DNA from: CAJQQK01 sp963696075
GTDB taxonomy: Bacteria > Pseudomonadota > Alphaproteobacteria > Rhizobiales > Hyphomicrobiaceae
NCBI GenBank assembly: GCA_963696075.1
Contig: CAVOJD010000009.1
Coordinates: 186,001 to 250,000, forward strand
DNA length: 64,000 bases
Direction: 5' to 3'
Part shown: piece after piece, positions 10,208 through 20,026 of the stretch
Layout of the letters: every line of letters begins with the position of its first letter
Numbering within the stretch: the stretch's first letter is position 1
Program-made: the position numbers and the translations under genes
Notes under the pieces: generated by a model
Told to the model about the DNA's origin: nothing
Databases searched by the model: none
What the model saw: only the letters and a program-made list of their open reading frames with translations

Positions 10208-11551
10208 CTATTCTTTCGCGGCCAGATAGTTTTCAAGCCAGTGGATGTCGTACATGCCGTTGGCAATATCCTGCTCGCCGAGGAGATCCTGGAACAGGGG
10301 AATTGTGGTCTCAATCCCGTCGATGACGAATTCGGAGAGACACCGGCGCAGGCGCATCAGGCATTCGTTGCGGGTCTGGCCGTGGACGATCAGTTTGCCG
10401 ATCAGGCTGTCGTAGTAGGGGGGGATGCGGTAGCCCTGATAGGCGCCGGAATCGACCCTGACGCCGAGCCCGCCGGGGGGGTGCCAATAGGTGATTTCGC
10501 CGGGGGAGGGGCGGAAGGTGTGGGGGTGTTCGGCGTTGATGCGGCACTCGATCGCGTGGCCGGAGAACTTGACGTCATCCTGGGTGAGGCTTAGCGGCGC
10601 GCCGGATGCGATGCGCAGTTGCTCGATGACGAGATCGAGGCCGGTGATCATTTCGGTGATGGGGTGTTCGACCTGGAGGCGGGTATTCATTTCAATGAAA
10701 TAGAATTCGCCGTTCTCGTAGAGGAATTCGACGGTTCCAGCGCCGCGGTACTTCAGTCGGCTCATGGCTTTCGAGACGATGTTGCCAATGCGTGAGCGCG
10801 CTTCGTCGTTGAGGGCTGGGGAGGGGGCTTCCTCCAGCACCTTCTGGTGGCGGCGTTGCAGGGAGCAGTCGCGCTCGCCAAGATGGATGGCGTTGCCGCG
10901 GCCGTCGCCGAACACCTGGATTTCGATGTGGCGCGGCTTTTCGAGGTATTTTTCGATATAAACGGCGTCATCACCGAAGGCGGCCTTGGCTTCGCTGCGC
11001 GCGGTGGTGAAGGCTTGTTCGAGGTCGTCCGGCGTCAGGGCCACTTTCATGCCGCGCCCGCCACCGCCGCTGGCGGCCTTGATCAAGACGGGGAAGCGCA
11101 TGTCTTTTGCGATGCGCCGGGCGTCTTCGATGGTGTCGACTGCGCCCTTGGAGCCGGGGACGACGGGAATGCCGAGGCGCTGGGCGGTTTCCTTGGCCGC
11201 GATCTTGTCGCCCATCGTGCGGATATGTTCCGAGGTGGGGCCGATGAAGGTGACGCGGTGATCTTCGAGAATTTCAGCAAAGCGGGCATTCTCGGAGAGG
11301 AAGCCGTAGCCGGGGTGGACGGCGTCGGCGCCGGTAATTTCGCAAGCGGCCAGGAGGCTTGGAATGTTGAGGTAGCTGTCGGCGGAACGCGGGGGGCCAA
11401 TGCACACGCTCTCGTCGGCGAGGCGAACGTGCATGGCGTCGGCGTCAGCGGTTGAGTGCACAGCAACGGTCGCGATGCCGAGCTCCTTGCAGGCCCGCTG
11501 GATGCGCAGAGCGATTTCGCCGCGATTTGCGATCAGGACTTTGTCGAACAT
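10208..11551 (-). CDS. accC: Acetyl-CoA carboxylase, biotin carboxylase subunit
   Basis: 447 aa from the ATG at 11551, which matches the family N-terminus [17 protein letters not shown] and has AGGAA at the right distance; the open frame runs 16 codons further but that extension is not expected. The enzyme carboxylates biotin on AccB with bicarbonate and ATP. Visible: [11 protein letters not shown] near residue 75, the ATP-grasp glycine loop [10 protein letters not shown] near 160, HIEIQVFGD near 210, [12 protein letters not shown] near 235, [14 protein letters not shown] near 290. accB lies 138 bp upstream on the same strand, the usual accB-accC operon. Confidence 0.97.
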   Translation of the reverse strand: MFDKVLIANRGEIALRIQRACKELGIATVAVHSTADADAMHVRLADESVCIGPPRSADSYLNIPSLLAACEITGADAVHPGYGFLSENARFAEILEDHRVTFIGPTSEHIRTMGDKIAAKETAQRLGIPVVPGSKGAVDTIEDARRIAKDMRFPVLIKAASGGGGRGMKVALTPDDLEQAFTTARSEAKAAFGDDAVYIEKYLEKPRHIEIQVFGDGRGNAIHLGERDCSLQRRHQKVLEEAPSPALNDEARSRIGNIVSKAMSRLKYRGAGTVEFLYENGEFYFIEMNTRLQVEHPITEMITGLDLVIEQLRIASGAPLSLTQDDVKFSGHAIECRINAEHPHTFRPSPGEITYWHPPGGLGVRVDSGAYQGYRIPPYYDSLIGKLIVHGQTRNECLMRLRRCLSEFVIDGIETTIPLFQDLLGEQDIANGMYDIHWLENYLAAKE

Positions 11552-11689
11552 TGCCGTTCCTGTGTCAGAACCCAGCTTGATTACCTCGATCGGGGCCATT
11601 GGTCGGGCGAATGGTGTGGCCCGTGGTGCGGCCTGCGGACCCGTGGCGGCTGGGTCGTGAGGGGCCGCGCATACATCGCCCGATGGTTG

Positions 11690-12199
11690 TCATTCGATGA
11701 CGACGAGGGGCTCACCGTACTCAACGGGCTGGCCGTTCTCGACCAGGATCTGGGTCACGGTGCCGGATTTCGGCGCGGGGATGTGGTTCATCGTTTTCAT
11801 GGCTTCGATGATCAGCAACGTCTGGCCTTCGGTGACGCGGGCGCCGACTTCGATGAAGGCGGGCGCGTCGGGCTCGGGACAGGTATAGATGGTGCCGACC
11901 ATGGGGGACTTGATGGCGCCGGCCGGGGCCCCGGTCTCGGGCGCGACGGCCGGGACAACGGGTGCAGATGGGGCGGGGCTCGGGGCAGGCTGCGGCAGGG
12001 CGGGTGCCAGTGCGGTCACCTGGGCATGACGCGCCACGCGGATCTTGAGGCCCGACTTCTCGATTTCGATCTCAGTGAGACCGGTCTCATTCAAAAGCGT
12101 CGCGAGGTCCCGGATCAGGGCCTGCTCGCTGCTCGAGGGAAGCTGCTCGTGCTTTTCTTTGGCCATTTTGCTCGTTCGTGCGCGCGGTTGGGCAGTCAT
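11690..12199 (-). CDS. accB: Acetyl-CoA carboxylase biotin carboxyl carrier protein
   Basis: About 169 aa. The C-terminal biotinyl domain carries [13 protein letters not shown], with the biotinylated Lys in M-K-T (the family norm is M-K-M/L), preceded by a Pro/Ala linker and an N-terminal AccB helix region ([23 protein letters not shown] in two parts). Start choice is uncertain: 12199 gives a short extension with a weak GAG upstream, while 12166 (MAKEKHEQ) matches the family length but has no clear ribosome-binding site. It pairs with accC downstream. No aroQ lies upstream, although the gene often adjoins accB in related genomes. Confidence 0.93.
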   Translation of the reverse strand: MTAQPRARTSKMAKEKHEQLPSSSEQALIRDLATLLNETGLTEIEIEKSGLKIRVARHAQVTALAPALPQPAPSPAPSAPVVPAVAPETGAPAGAIKSPMVGTIYTCPEPDAPAFIEVGARVTEGQTLLIIEAMKTMNHIPAPKSGTVTQILVENGQPVEYGEPLVVIE

Positions 12200-12521
12200 C
12201 GGCTCACTACTCTGCCAGTTTTGACCGGTCTGCAAATTTTGGACCTGACAGGGTTATGTCTCGTTTGGTCGTGCCTGGCGGTCGTTGTGTAGCGCGGGCA
12301 ACCATTCCCTTAACGGTGCTCGCCGTTGGGGGTTAACGGGCCCTGTGGACGGGAACGGTTAGCAGGTTTGGGGGCTGGTGGAAAGCGGACTGGGGCCGGG
12401 ACGTGCAAAAGGGGCTGCAACACGGCCTCCAAAACCCGGGGCGCGTGGTGCAGCTTGGCCAATGGCCTGAGGTCTGCTGGACGGATCGACCTGCGAGGGA
12501 GCAGGTCGCCGAACCAGATTT
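12200..12521. other. Intergenic region between accB and the dsbA-like gene
   Basis: 322 bp with no supportable ORF. It should hold the accBC promoter. I see no other signal. Confidence 0.4.
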
Positions 12522-13358
12522 TCAGCAGACTTTGCAACCGTCCTTGCGGATTTCGGCCACCAGCGCGGTCAGTTCGTCGGCGGGCAGGTAGCCGTAATTT
12601 ACCTTGGAGTCGACAATAAAGGCGGGGGTGCCCTGCATTCCGAGAGCTTGTGCAACCTGGGTGTTTTCGGCAAGCACCTGGTCATACAGCGGGTTTTCCA
12701 TCTCACGCTTCAGCGCATCGACGTCCAATCCCACCGTTTTGGCGATTTCAAAGGTATTGTCTTTCGTGACCTGGCGCTGCTTCATCAGCGCTTGATGGAA
12801 TTCCCAGTATTTGCCCTGTTTTTTTGAGGCGAGGGCGGCCTTGGCGGCGAACTGGGAATGCTCACCGAAGATCGGGAACTCCTTCATCACGAAACGGATG
12901 TTGGGGTCTGCGGCCGACATCTTATTGATCTCGTCGAGGGCGCGTTTGCACCAGCCGCAGTTGTAGTCGAAGAACTCGACGATGGTGATGTCGGCGTCCT
13001 TTTTGCCCAGTACGAAATCGTGGGGTGAGCGGAAGATCTGCTCTTTCTGGTCGACCAGGGTCTTGTTGCGAGTGGCTTCCTCTTCCGTTTTGCGGCGCTT
13101 TTCGAGCTCCTGGGACACTTCGACCAGAATTTCGGGGTGGGTGAGGAGATAATCGCGCACAAGCTGGCCGATCTCGGCCTTTTGTTCGGCGCTGAAGAGG
13201 CTGGTGTTCTTTTCGGCAGCCGTCGCTGGGATGGCGGCGGCCAGTCCAAGGGCGAGGGTCGCGGTGACGGCAACTGTCGTCACGCTCCGAATGAGGCCTG
13301 AAGCCCAGGAAAAGCTAGGGCGAAGGCTCGCGACGGCGGTTGCGGGGGAAAGGGTCAT
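12522..13358 (-). CDS. DsbA-family periplasmic thiol oxidoreductase
   Basis: 278 aa. The N-terminal hydrophobic segment (residues ~22-48, ending ATAAEK) is a signal peptide. A charged coiled-coil-like N-domain follows (ILVEVSQELEKRRKTEEE), then a thioredoxin fold with the active site FDYNCGWCKRAL near residue 145 and the cis-Pro in GTPAFIV near 245. The motif is CGWC rather than the CPHC of classical DsbA, closer to ScsC/BcfH or DsbG-type proteins, so oxidase or isomerase roles are both possible. The N-domain resembles the oligomerising stalk of ScsC-type isomerases. An ATG at 13409 is an alternative start; 13358 has GGAG upstream and gives a better signal peptide. Confidence 0.85.
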   Translation of the reverse strand: MTLSPATAVASLRPSFSWASGLIRSVTTVAVTATLALGLAAAIPATAAEKNTSLFSAEQKAEIGQLVRDYLLTHPEILVEVSQELEKRRKTEEEATRNKTLVDQKEQIFRSPHDFVLGKKDADITIVEFFDYNCGWCKRALDEINKMSAADPNIRFVMKEFPIFGEHSQFAAKAALASKKQGKYWEFHQALMKQRQVTKDNTFEIAKTVGLDVDALKREMENPLYDQVLAENTQVAQALGMQGTPAFIVDSKVNYGYLPADELTALVAEIRKDGCKVC

Positions 13359-13622
13359 GGACGGAGCGTCTCCGGTTGTGATCTCAGGCGACAGGATCGA
13401 GCGTCCCATGAGTCGATGTGATGCGTTGTTGGTTTGCGACTAGCAGAATAGGACGCCAAAGATATGGCAATTGGGACATAGCTGTATCTGAGCCGATTTT
13501 GAAGGTCCGACTCAAGCCGCGGCCGGGATTATTCTTAGCTGAGGCGCTGAGTCGCTGGGGCTCGGGGATTTCGGGGCTCTTTGCGTGAGGGGGTGGTGCA
13601 GCGGGTTTACGCGCAGGGCGTA

Positions 13623-15035
13623 TCATTCCTCGGGGCGGAATTCGATGATTTCGTCCATGCGCCGCCAGGTGGCGGTGCCCTTCTTGAGGGCGGATTTCGC
13701 GCGCTTTGCAAAAATAACCGCCTGTTCGACGTTGCCGCCGGAAAAATGCGCTTCGGCGATGGCCGCGTCGGCTTCGGGGCGGCGGCCGAGACGGTAATAG
13801 GCATCGGCCAATGCGCGATAGGTCGCAGGCTTGGGGTCTTCGTTGCGCTGGTCGTCGCGGATGGTGCGCTTGAGTTCGCTGAGGGCGGCTTTCGTGGTGT
13901 CGGGGGTGTTGACTGCCAACAGGGCGCGGGAAAGCTGGGTGCGGATCAGGGTCGAGTTGGGGTCGAGTTTGAGCGCCTTGCGGAACGCCTCGATGGCTGG
14001 GCGTGAACGGCCGGAGCGCATCAGGAAGTCGCCGCGCAATTCCCAGAAGTAGGGATATTGGGGCTGCATCTGGAGGAGCTGATCAACCTGGGCGAGCGCG
14101 TTTTCAAGTCCCTGCGGGCCGCCACGGAAGAAGGTTGCGATCGCGCGGGCATAGCGGGCGGGAATTGAATTGTCCGAGGTTGGATAGCGGTTGAAGACGG
14201 TGGCAGGTGATTCGAGGTAGCCCGAAAGCTTGGCGCGCATCATGTCGTGGCGCAGTTGGAGGCGGGCGGGGTCGCGCTTGCCGTAGTGGGGGCTTTTCTG
14301 GACGCGGTCGCGCAGGAGGGCGAGGCGGTCGGTTGCGACGGGGTGGGAGCGCACAAACGGGTCCTGGTTGCGCGCGGAAATGAACTCCTGACGCTGAAAG
14401 CGCTCGAACGTCTCGAGCATGCCGCGGCCGGATTGTCCGGTCATGTCGAGGTAGCGCAGGCCGCGCTGGTCGGCGGAGGCTTCCTGGGCGCGGCGTTCGG
14501 CAAGGAGGGAGCGCATGACAAGCTCGTCGCCAGCGGCGACCGCGGCGCCGCCGGCGCCGGCGATGGCAGCGCCGATGCCAAGGATGCGCATCAGGATAAT
14601 TTTGGTCTGGTCGCGGCGGATGCGCTCGCGCAGCGCGGCCATGTCGCCACCGGCGATGTGGCCGGCTTCGTGCGCGATGATGCCGATCAACTGGTTCGGT
14701 GTTTCCGATTGGGTGAGGGCTGCGGTGTGCATGTAGATGTTTTTGCCGTCGACGACGAAGGCGTTGAAAATGTTCGACCGGACAATGCGCACGGTGATGC
14801 GTCCGCCGCCGAGGCCGGCCGCCTCGAAAATCGGATTGGCATAGTCATTCAGCAGGCGTTCGATTTCACGGTCGCGGATGAGGGGCAGGGATTGGGCGGC
14901 GACCGGCGTGGGGGGCAGGGCTGCGGTGAGCGCAAGCGAGACAACAAGCCCGGCCACGAGGAAGCGGCCGGCACCCAGGGAGCCCGGTCGCGCCTGCCTT
15001 GGTTTCGGGCGGGCAGATTGTTCCCGCTGAGCCAT
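13623..15035 (-). CDS. M48-family periplasmic metalloprotease with TPR repeats (BepA-like)
   Basis: 470 aa. Signal peptide at residues ~25-48. The zinc-binding motif HEAGHIAGGD lies near residue 130, with a membrane-leaning Gly/Ala-rich stretch after it, and the third ligand region EASADQRGLRYL near 190. From about residue 300 the chain holds TPR-type repeats (FWELRGDFLMRSGRSRPAIEAFRKAL; ALADAYYRLGRRPEADAAIAEA). The layout is that of BepA/YfgC, a periplasmic chaperone-protease for outer-membrane protein assembly. GGGAGAGG precedes the ATG at 15035. The gene follows (upstream of) the dsbA-like gene on the same strand, a pairing that suits envelope protein quality control. Confidence 0.92.
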   Translation of the reverse strand: MAQREQSARPKPRQARPGSLGAGRFLVAGLVVSLALTAALPPTPVAAQSLPLIRDREIERLLNDYANPIFEAAGLGGGRITVRIVRSNIFNAFVVDGKNIYMHTAALTQSETPNQLIGIIAHEAGHIAGGDMAALRERIRRDQTKIILMRILGIGAAIAGAGGAAVAAGDELVMRSLLAERRAQEASADQRGLRYLDMTGQSGRGMLETFERFQRQEFISARNQDPFVRSHPVATDRLALLRDRVQKSPHYGKRDPARLQLRHDMMRAKLSGYLESPATVFNRYPTSDNSIPARYARAIATFFRGGPQGLENALAQVDQLLQMQPQYPYFWELRGDFLMRSGRSRPAIEAFRKALKLDPNSTLIRTQLSRALLAVNTPDTTKAALSELKRTIRDDQRNEDPKPATYRALADAYYRLGRRPEADAAIAEAHFSGGNVEQAVIFAKRAKSALKKGTATWRRMDEIIEFRPEE

Positions 15036-15503
15036 GACCTCTCCCTTCAGGTTATGATTGCGGCGCCAAGAACGTGGGGACGGGCGACGGCTGCACGCCA
15101 GATCCCAGTTTGCGTTATTCAGGGTCGCGTCATTCCGGTGTGCCTCATCCCAGTTTGCCTCATCCCAGTTTGCCCCATCCCGGCTTGCCTCAGTGCGGTG
15201 TTACGGCGATGTGCCTCGACTTGCTGGTCCCTGGGTCTGCTATGATGTGCAAGCCGCAAGGTGGGGGATGTGTTCACCATAAGATAGTTGGGATGAGACG
15301 ATCCACCAACCGTCTCTGGGCAAGGAAACCCCAGCAAAGCGATTTTGTCCGGTCCACCGACTAAGCTTATTTAGGGCAAGATCGTGACGGAGCGGGGCAT
15401 TGGCCCACACGAATGACGGGCCTACACGAAGATGTGTACGCCCGGCGGCGAGATGCCGGTGTTCACCAGTCACATGAGCCAGCCATATGAGGAAGAGGGC
15501 GAT
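15036..15503. other. Divergent intergenic region with 15-bp tandem repeat
   Basis: 468 bp between the divergent M48 protease and aminotransferase genes. Apart from the tandem repeat at 15099-15203 I see no gene or structured RNA. Confidence 0.5.
15099..15203. repeat. 15-bp tandem repeat, seven units
   Basis: Seven consecutive 15-nt units with consensus CTCATCCCAGTTTGC. Units 4 and 5 are identical; units 1, 3 and 6 differ at a few positions; units 2 and 7 are degenerate. The array sits 64 bp upstream of the M48 protease start. Confidence 0.85.
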
Positions 15504-16685
15504 ATGAGCGAGCAAAACGCAAGGGGAAGCGCGGGGCTCATGGCTGCCCAGCGCAGTGAGATCGCGTCTTTCATGGTGATGGATGTCATGGCGGCTGCGG
15601 CCCGGCTTGAAGCAGCGGGGCGATCCATCATTCATCTCGAGGTCGGACAGCCGGGGACCGGGGCGCCGCGGGCGGCACGGGAGGCGGCCAAACGCGCGAT
15701 CGATGGCGGGCCGCTCGGCTATACGCTGGCGCTTGGCATGCCGGCACTCAGGGAGCGGCTGGCGCAACATTATCAAGATACCTATGGCGTGTCGGTCTCG
15801 CCGGAGCGGATCGTCATCACCAACGGATCGTCGGCAGGGTTCGTCCTTGCGTTTCTGGCTTTGTTCAATGCAGGCGACCCGGTCGCCGTGCCGTCGCCCG
15901 GCTATCCCTGCTACCGCAATATTCTGACCGCGCTTTCCCAGCCCTACGTGTCGATTGAGACGGATGAGGGGGGGCGCTGGATGCCGACGCTGGCGCAGAT
16001 CGAGGCGGCAGGTGATATCCGGGGGTTGTTGATTGCGAGCCCGAACAACCCGACGGGGACGATGATTGAACCGGACCGGCTGGATCAAATCGTTGACTGG
16101 TGCGTTGCATCGGGGCGGTGGTTCATTTCCGATGAAATCTATCATGGGCTGACCTTCGGGCAGCCGGCGCGCACGGCGCTCAGCCGCTCGCAAGACGTCG
16201 TGGTCATCAATAGTTTCTCGAAATACTTCTCGATGACGGGGTGGCGGGTCGGCTGGCTGGTTGTGCCGGAGGGGCTGGTGGCGGCGTTTGAGCGGCTTGC
16301 GCAGAACCTGTTCATTTGTGCGCCGGCGGTTTCGCAGGCAGCCGCGCTCGGCGCCTTTGAGGGCCTTGATGAGCTCAATGAGAACGTTGCGAAATATGCG
16401 CGGAACCGGGCGTTCCTGATGGAAAACCTGCCAGGGGTCGGGTTCGACCGGCTGGTGCCGGCCGATGGCGGTTTCTACCTCTACGCAGACGTCAGCCGGT
16501 TCAGCGATGACAGTCTGGCGTTCTCAGGCGAGATGCTGCAGGAGACCGGGGTTGCGGCGACGTCCGGCTTTGATTTTGATGAGACGCGGGGGCGGCACTA
16601 CCTTCGGTTTTCCTATGCCGGGCGGCATGAGGATATGCACGAGGCGGTTGAACGGTTGTCGCGCTGGGAGCGGCTCAAGGGCTAA
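15504..16685 (+). CDS. Class I/II PLP-dependent aminotransferase
   Basis: 393 aa, a fold-type I aminotransferase. Visible: LEVGQPGTGAPRAA near residue 45, YTLALGMPALRERLAQHY near 80, SPNNPTGTMI near 175, DEIYHGL near 210, the PLP-lysine region NSFSKYFSMTGWRVGW near 240, and the C-terminal YLRFSYAGRHEDM with the carboxylate-binding Arg. I chose the ATG at 15504, which has GAGGAAGAGG upstream; an in-frame ATG at 15432 lacks one. Neighbours give no clue to the amino donor, so the substrate is open. Confidence 0.93.
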   Translation: MSEQNARGSAGLMAAQRSEIASFMVMDVMAAAARLEAAGRSIIHLEVGQPGTGAPRAAREAAKRAIDGGPLGYTLALGMPALRERLAQHYQDTYGVSVSPERIVITNGSSAGFVLAFLALFNAGDPVAVPSPGYPCYRNILTALSQPYVSIETDEGGRWMPTLAQIEAAGDIRGLLIASPNNPTGTMIEPDRLDQIVDWCVASGRWFISDEIYHGLTFGQPARTALSRSQDVVVINSFSKYFSMTGWRVGWLVVPEGLVAAFERLAQNLFICAPAVSQAAALGAFEGLDELNENVAKYARNRAFLMENLPGVGFDRLVPADGGFYLYADVSRFSDDSLAFSGEMLQETGVAATSGFDFDETRGRHYLRFSYAGRHEDMHEAVERLSRWERLKG

Positions 16686-16724
16686 GCTGCACTGGGGTTA
16701 CCTGGCAGTGGAGGTAAGGCAAAG

Positions 16725-16759
16725 AAACGGGCCGGCGTTGATTTAACGCCGGCCCGTTT
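16725..16759. terminator. Bidirectional terminator between the aminotransferase gene and rne
   Basis: Perfect 15-bp inverted repeat AAACGGGCCGGCGTT / AACGCCGGCCCGTTT with a 5-nt loop, flanked by T-rich sequence on the minus side (TTTCTTTG). It separates two convergent genes. Confidence 0.85.
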
Positions 16760-16771
16760 GCTTGATCAGGA

Positions 16772-19700
16772 CTAACCGGTTGGATCAGCCGCCAAACTGG
16801 CGTTGCCACCAGCCGCGCCGGGCCGGCTTTTGCTCGGACGTGGCGGCTGCGCCTTGATCGCCTGCGCTGTCGCCGTCGTTCGTGGTGTCGGAGCCGTTTG
16901 GACCAACCACCACACGCTGGATAACGGGTTCGCTGGCGACGGGCTGTGAGCGGGCTGCGCGGTCTCCTGCGGGCTCAGGTTGCGGCTCTGGCTCGGCTCA
17001 GGTTGCGGCTCAGGTTGCGGCTCAGCGATGCTGGCGGGCTCTTCTATCGATGGCGCGGTAGCGACCGCTGCGGGTTCGGCGGGGGGCGCTTCCGGCTCGG
17101 GGGCGTGGGCAGCAACCGGTTCGGGCGCCACTTCTGGCTCCGAGTTTGGCTGCGGTTCTGGTGCCGCCGGTGGTTCGGCTGCTGCGGCTGCGGGTTCGAT
17201 GATCGCAGCCGTCTCGATGATGGCTGTCGGTGGTTCATCGAGGCGCTCAAGGCGGGCCATGAGCGAGGTTTCTTCGGGACGTCCAGAGTCGCCGTTGTCG
17301 TCGCTGGTCATGACAGGGGCGCTGTCATGCTCGGCGGCGGGGGATGCTGCGGCGGCGGCCGGTGTCTCCCACCCATCGTTGGCGGGTTGCGTGGTCTCGT
17401 CTGCTTCGGGCGTCTCGCCGTTGCGAGCGTTGGCACCGTCCGCCAAGTCGGGCTGGTCGGCGCCGGGCACGGCGAGGGCGGGGAGCGCTGCATCGCCGCG
17501 TTGTTCGCGATGGCGGCGTCCGCCGCGGCGGCCACGACGGCGCGACCGGCGTGAGCGGCGTTCGCTATCGTCTTCACCGTTGCTCTCGTCCGCCTGGTTG
17601 TCCTCGGCGGGGGGGGCTGCGGTCGCGACTTCGCTGACTTCCTCAGACTGGTTGTCGTCGGTTGGATCGCGTCTCGTCTGGCGGTTGTCGTCGCGGCGGC
17701 CACCGCGGCGGCGGCGCCGGCGTGTCCGGCCCTCAGCGGGCTCTTCTTCGCTGCTCTGGTCGTCATTGTCGGCGCGGCGCGGCTCGAAGCCGGCGTCGAT
17801 ATTGACGGCGTCCTGGTGGACCGGGAGCAGGCGCTCGACGTCTTCGCTCATCCATTCGATGGCGAAGTTCGCACCGTGATGCTTGTCACTGGCGCGGACA
17901 TGAATGACGACGCCATAACGGCGTTCGAGTTCCTGGATGAACGCACGCTTCTGATTGAGGAGGTAGAGGGCGACGTCGGCGGAACACAGCGCCACACAGG
18001 AGCGGATCTTGCCGGCGAGGTAGTTGTCTTCGAGGCCGCGGAGAACGGCGAGGGAGACCGATTCGGTTGAACGCACGATGCCGCTGCCCTGGCAGTGGGT
18101 GCAGGGCATGGTGGAGCCCTCCAGGACGCCGGTGCGCAGACGCTGGCGCGACATCTCGAGCAGGCCGAAGTGCGAGATGCGGCCAAGCTGGATGCGGGCG
18201 CGGTCGGTCTTGAGGCAGTCCTTGAGCTTGCGTTCGACGGCGCGGTTGTTGCGCTTTTCGTCCATGTCGATGAAATCGACGACGATCAGGCCGGCGAGGT
18301 CGCGCAGCTTCAATTGCCGGGACAGTTCTTCTGCGGCTTCGAGGTTGGTGTTGAGGGCTGTTTCCTCGATCGAGAATTCGCGCGTGGACTTGCCGGAGTT
18401 GACGTCGACGGCGACCAGGGCTTCGGTCTGGTTGATCACGAGGTAGCCGCCCGAGCGCAGTTGTACGACCGGGCTGAACATCGCATTCAGCTGTTGTTCG
18501 ATGCGGTATTTGGCAAAAAGTGACTGGGCGTCTTCGTGAAGGATCACGTTCTTGGCGTGGCTCGGCATGAGCATCTTCATGAAGCCCTTGGCTTCCTTGT
18601 AGGCTTCATCGCCGGCGACGACGATTTCGTCGGTGTCCTTCGTGTAGAGGTCTCGGATCGAGCGCTTGATGAGATTGCCTTCCTCATAGACGAGGGAGGG
18701 GGCGGTCGATTCCAGGGTCAGGTTGCGGACGTTCTCCCACAGGCGCAGGAGGTATTCGAAGTCGCGCTTGATTTCCTGCTTGGTGCGGGCGGCGCCGGCC
18801 GTGCGGATGATCAAGCCCATGCCCTCGGGCACGTCGAGTTCCTGGGCGATTGATTTGAGGCGCTTGCGGTCCTGGACGTTGGTGATCTTGCGCGAGATGC
18901 CGCCGCCACGGGCGGTGTTCGGCATCAGGACCGTATAGCGGCCTGCGAGCGACAGGTAGGTGGTGAGGGCTGCGCCCTTGTTGCCGCGCTCTTCCTTGAC
19001 GACCTGGATCAGGACGATCTGGCGGCGCTTGACGACTTCCTGGATCTTGTAATGGCGCGCACGACGGGGGGGACGCGACCGCTGCTTGGCGCGCGGTGCG
19101 GTTTCGGCAACGGCTTCTTCGTCGTCGTTGTCGGCTGAGCCGCGGGCAACTTCTTCGTCGTCGTCTTCGTCCGTGTCGTCGTCGTTCAGGCTCTCGACCT
19201 GGTCGCTGTCATCGTGGTTGTCGTCGCCATCCGTGTCATCGTCATCGTCAGCTTCATCGTCGTCGTAGGCGTCAGAGGGGACAGATGAGGTGATGTGGAC
19301 CCGCGTTTCGTCTGCATCCTGCGGCGCCTCGGCATGGCGGACGTCGTCGGCGGATGAGGCGGCTGCAAGGGGGATGCTGCCTGCGGCATCGGCGTCGGAC
19401 GTCTCCTCGGACGCAGGCTGGGTGTCAGGTGCGCCGTCCTGTTCGGGCGGCAGGAGCCCGGTGACGTCGATGGCGTTTTGTTCCAGCGCCTCGGTCAGCT
19501 CTGCGTCCTGGTCGTCGCCGTCATCGTCGGCTGTGCTGGCATCGGCGCTCAGTCGGTCGCGGTCGTTGCCGTCGTCATCGTTGGCGTGTGCCGAGATGGT
19601 GTCGTCGTCGGTGTCTGAGACATCGTTGTCCGAGCCATCGCCGGCATCATCGACGTCGTCATCATCGGCACTTGCTTCGGCTTCGGAGACGTCGTCTTCG

Positions 19701-20026
19701 TCGTCGGCCTCGTCCTGGGCGCGGAGACGGCGCTGTTCGGCCAGTTCCTCATCGAGGAGGGCCTGACGGTCGGCATGGGGGATCTGGTAGTAATCCGGGT
19801 GGATCTCAGCAAAGGCGAGGAAGCCGTGACGGTTCCCGCCGTAGTCGACGAACGCGGCCTGAAGGGACGGTTCGACGCGGGTGATCTTGGCGAGATATAT
19901 GCTGCCGCGGAGCAGTTTGCGCGCCGCGGATTCGTAGTCGAATTCCTCTACCCGGTTTTCGCGAAGCACCACGACCCGGGTCTCTTCCGGGTGAGTGGCG
20001 TCGATAAGCATCTTGTTGTTCGACAT
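16772..20026 (-). CDS. rne: Ribonuclease E, with a probable 1-nt frameshift in the 3' end
   Basis: 1084 aa as literally read. The ATG at 20026 has AGGAAT and gives the family N-terminus MSNNKMLIDATHPEE. Endoribonuclease for mRNA decay and rRNA/tRNA processing, and degradosome scaffold. Order: S1 domain (residues ~37-80 and ~325-400) split by a ~225-residue acidic insertion (19045-19717, Asp/Glu-rich); RNase H-like and 5'-sensor regions; catalytic DNase I-like part with VAVDVNSGK and VVDFIDMDEKRNN; zinc link CTHCQGSG; then an Arg-rich, Pro/Glu-rich scaffold. Near 16994 the frame breaks. Beyond it the literal tail looks non-coding and ends at 16772, while the adjacent frame reads EPAGDRAARSQPVASEP and ends ARRGWWQRQFGG at stop 16785-16787, a typical alphaproteobacterial RNase E end. 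One missing base explains this. Confidence 0.93.
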   Translation of the reverse strand: MSNNKMLIDATHPEETRVVVLRENRVEEFDYESAARKLLRGSIYLAKITRVEPSLQAAFVDYGGNRHGFLAFAEIHPDYYQIPHADRQALLDEELAEQRRLRAQDEADDEDDVSEAEASADDDDVDDAGDGSDNDVSDTDDDTISAHANDDDGNDRDRLSADASTADDDGDDQDAELTEALEQNAIDVTGLLPPEQDGAPDTQPASEETSDADAAGSIPLAAASSADDVRHAEAPQDADETRVHITSSVPSDAYDDDEADDDDDTDGDDNHDDSDQVESLNDDDTDEDDDEEVARGSADNDDEEAVAETAPRAKQRSRPPRRARHYKIQEVVKRRQIVLIQVVKEERGNKGAALTTYLSLAGRYTVLMPNTARGGGISRKITNVQDRKRLKSIAQELDVPEGMGLIIRTAGAARTKQEIKRDFEYLLRLWENVRNLTLESTAPSLVYEEGNLIKRSIRDLYTKDTDEIVVAGDEAYKEAKGFMKMLMPSHAKNVILHEDAQSLFAKYRIEQQLNAMFSPVVQLRSGGYLVINQTEALVAVDVNSGKSTREFSIEETALNTNLEAAEELSRQLKLRDLAGLIVVDFIDMDEKRNNRAVERKLKDCLKTDRARIQLGRISHFGLLEMSRQRLRTGVLEGSTMPCTHCQGSGIVRSTESVSLAVLRGLEDNYLAGKIRSCVALCSADVALYLLNQKRAFIQELERRYGVVIHVRASDKHHGANFAIEWMSEDVERLLPVHQDAVNIDAGFEPRRADNDDQSSEEEPAEGRTRRRRRRGGRRDDNRQTRRDPTDDNQSEEVSEVATAAPPAEDNQADESNGEDDSERRSRRSRRRGRRGGRRHREQRGDAALPALAVPGADQPDLADGANARNGETPEADETTQPANDGWETPAAAAASPAAEHDSAPVMTSDDNGDSGRPEETSLMARLERLDEPPTAIIETAAIIEPAAAAAEPPAAPEPQPNSEPEVAPEPVAAHAPEPEAPPAEPAAVATAPSIEEPASIAEPQPEPQPEPSQSRNLSPQETAQPAHSPSPANPLSSVWWLVQTAPTPRTTATAQAIKAQPPRPSKSRPGAAGGNASLAADPTG

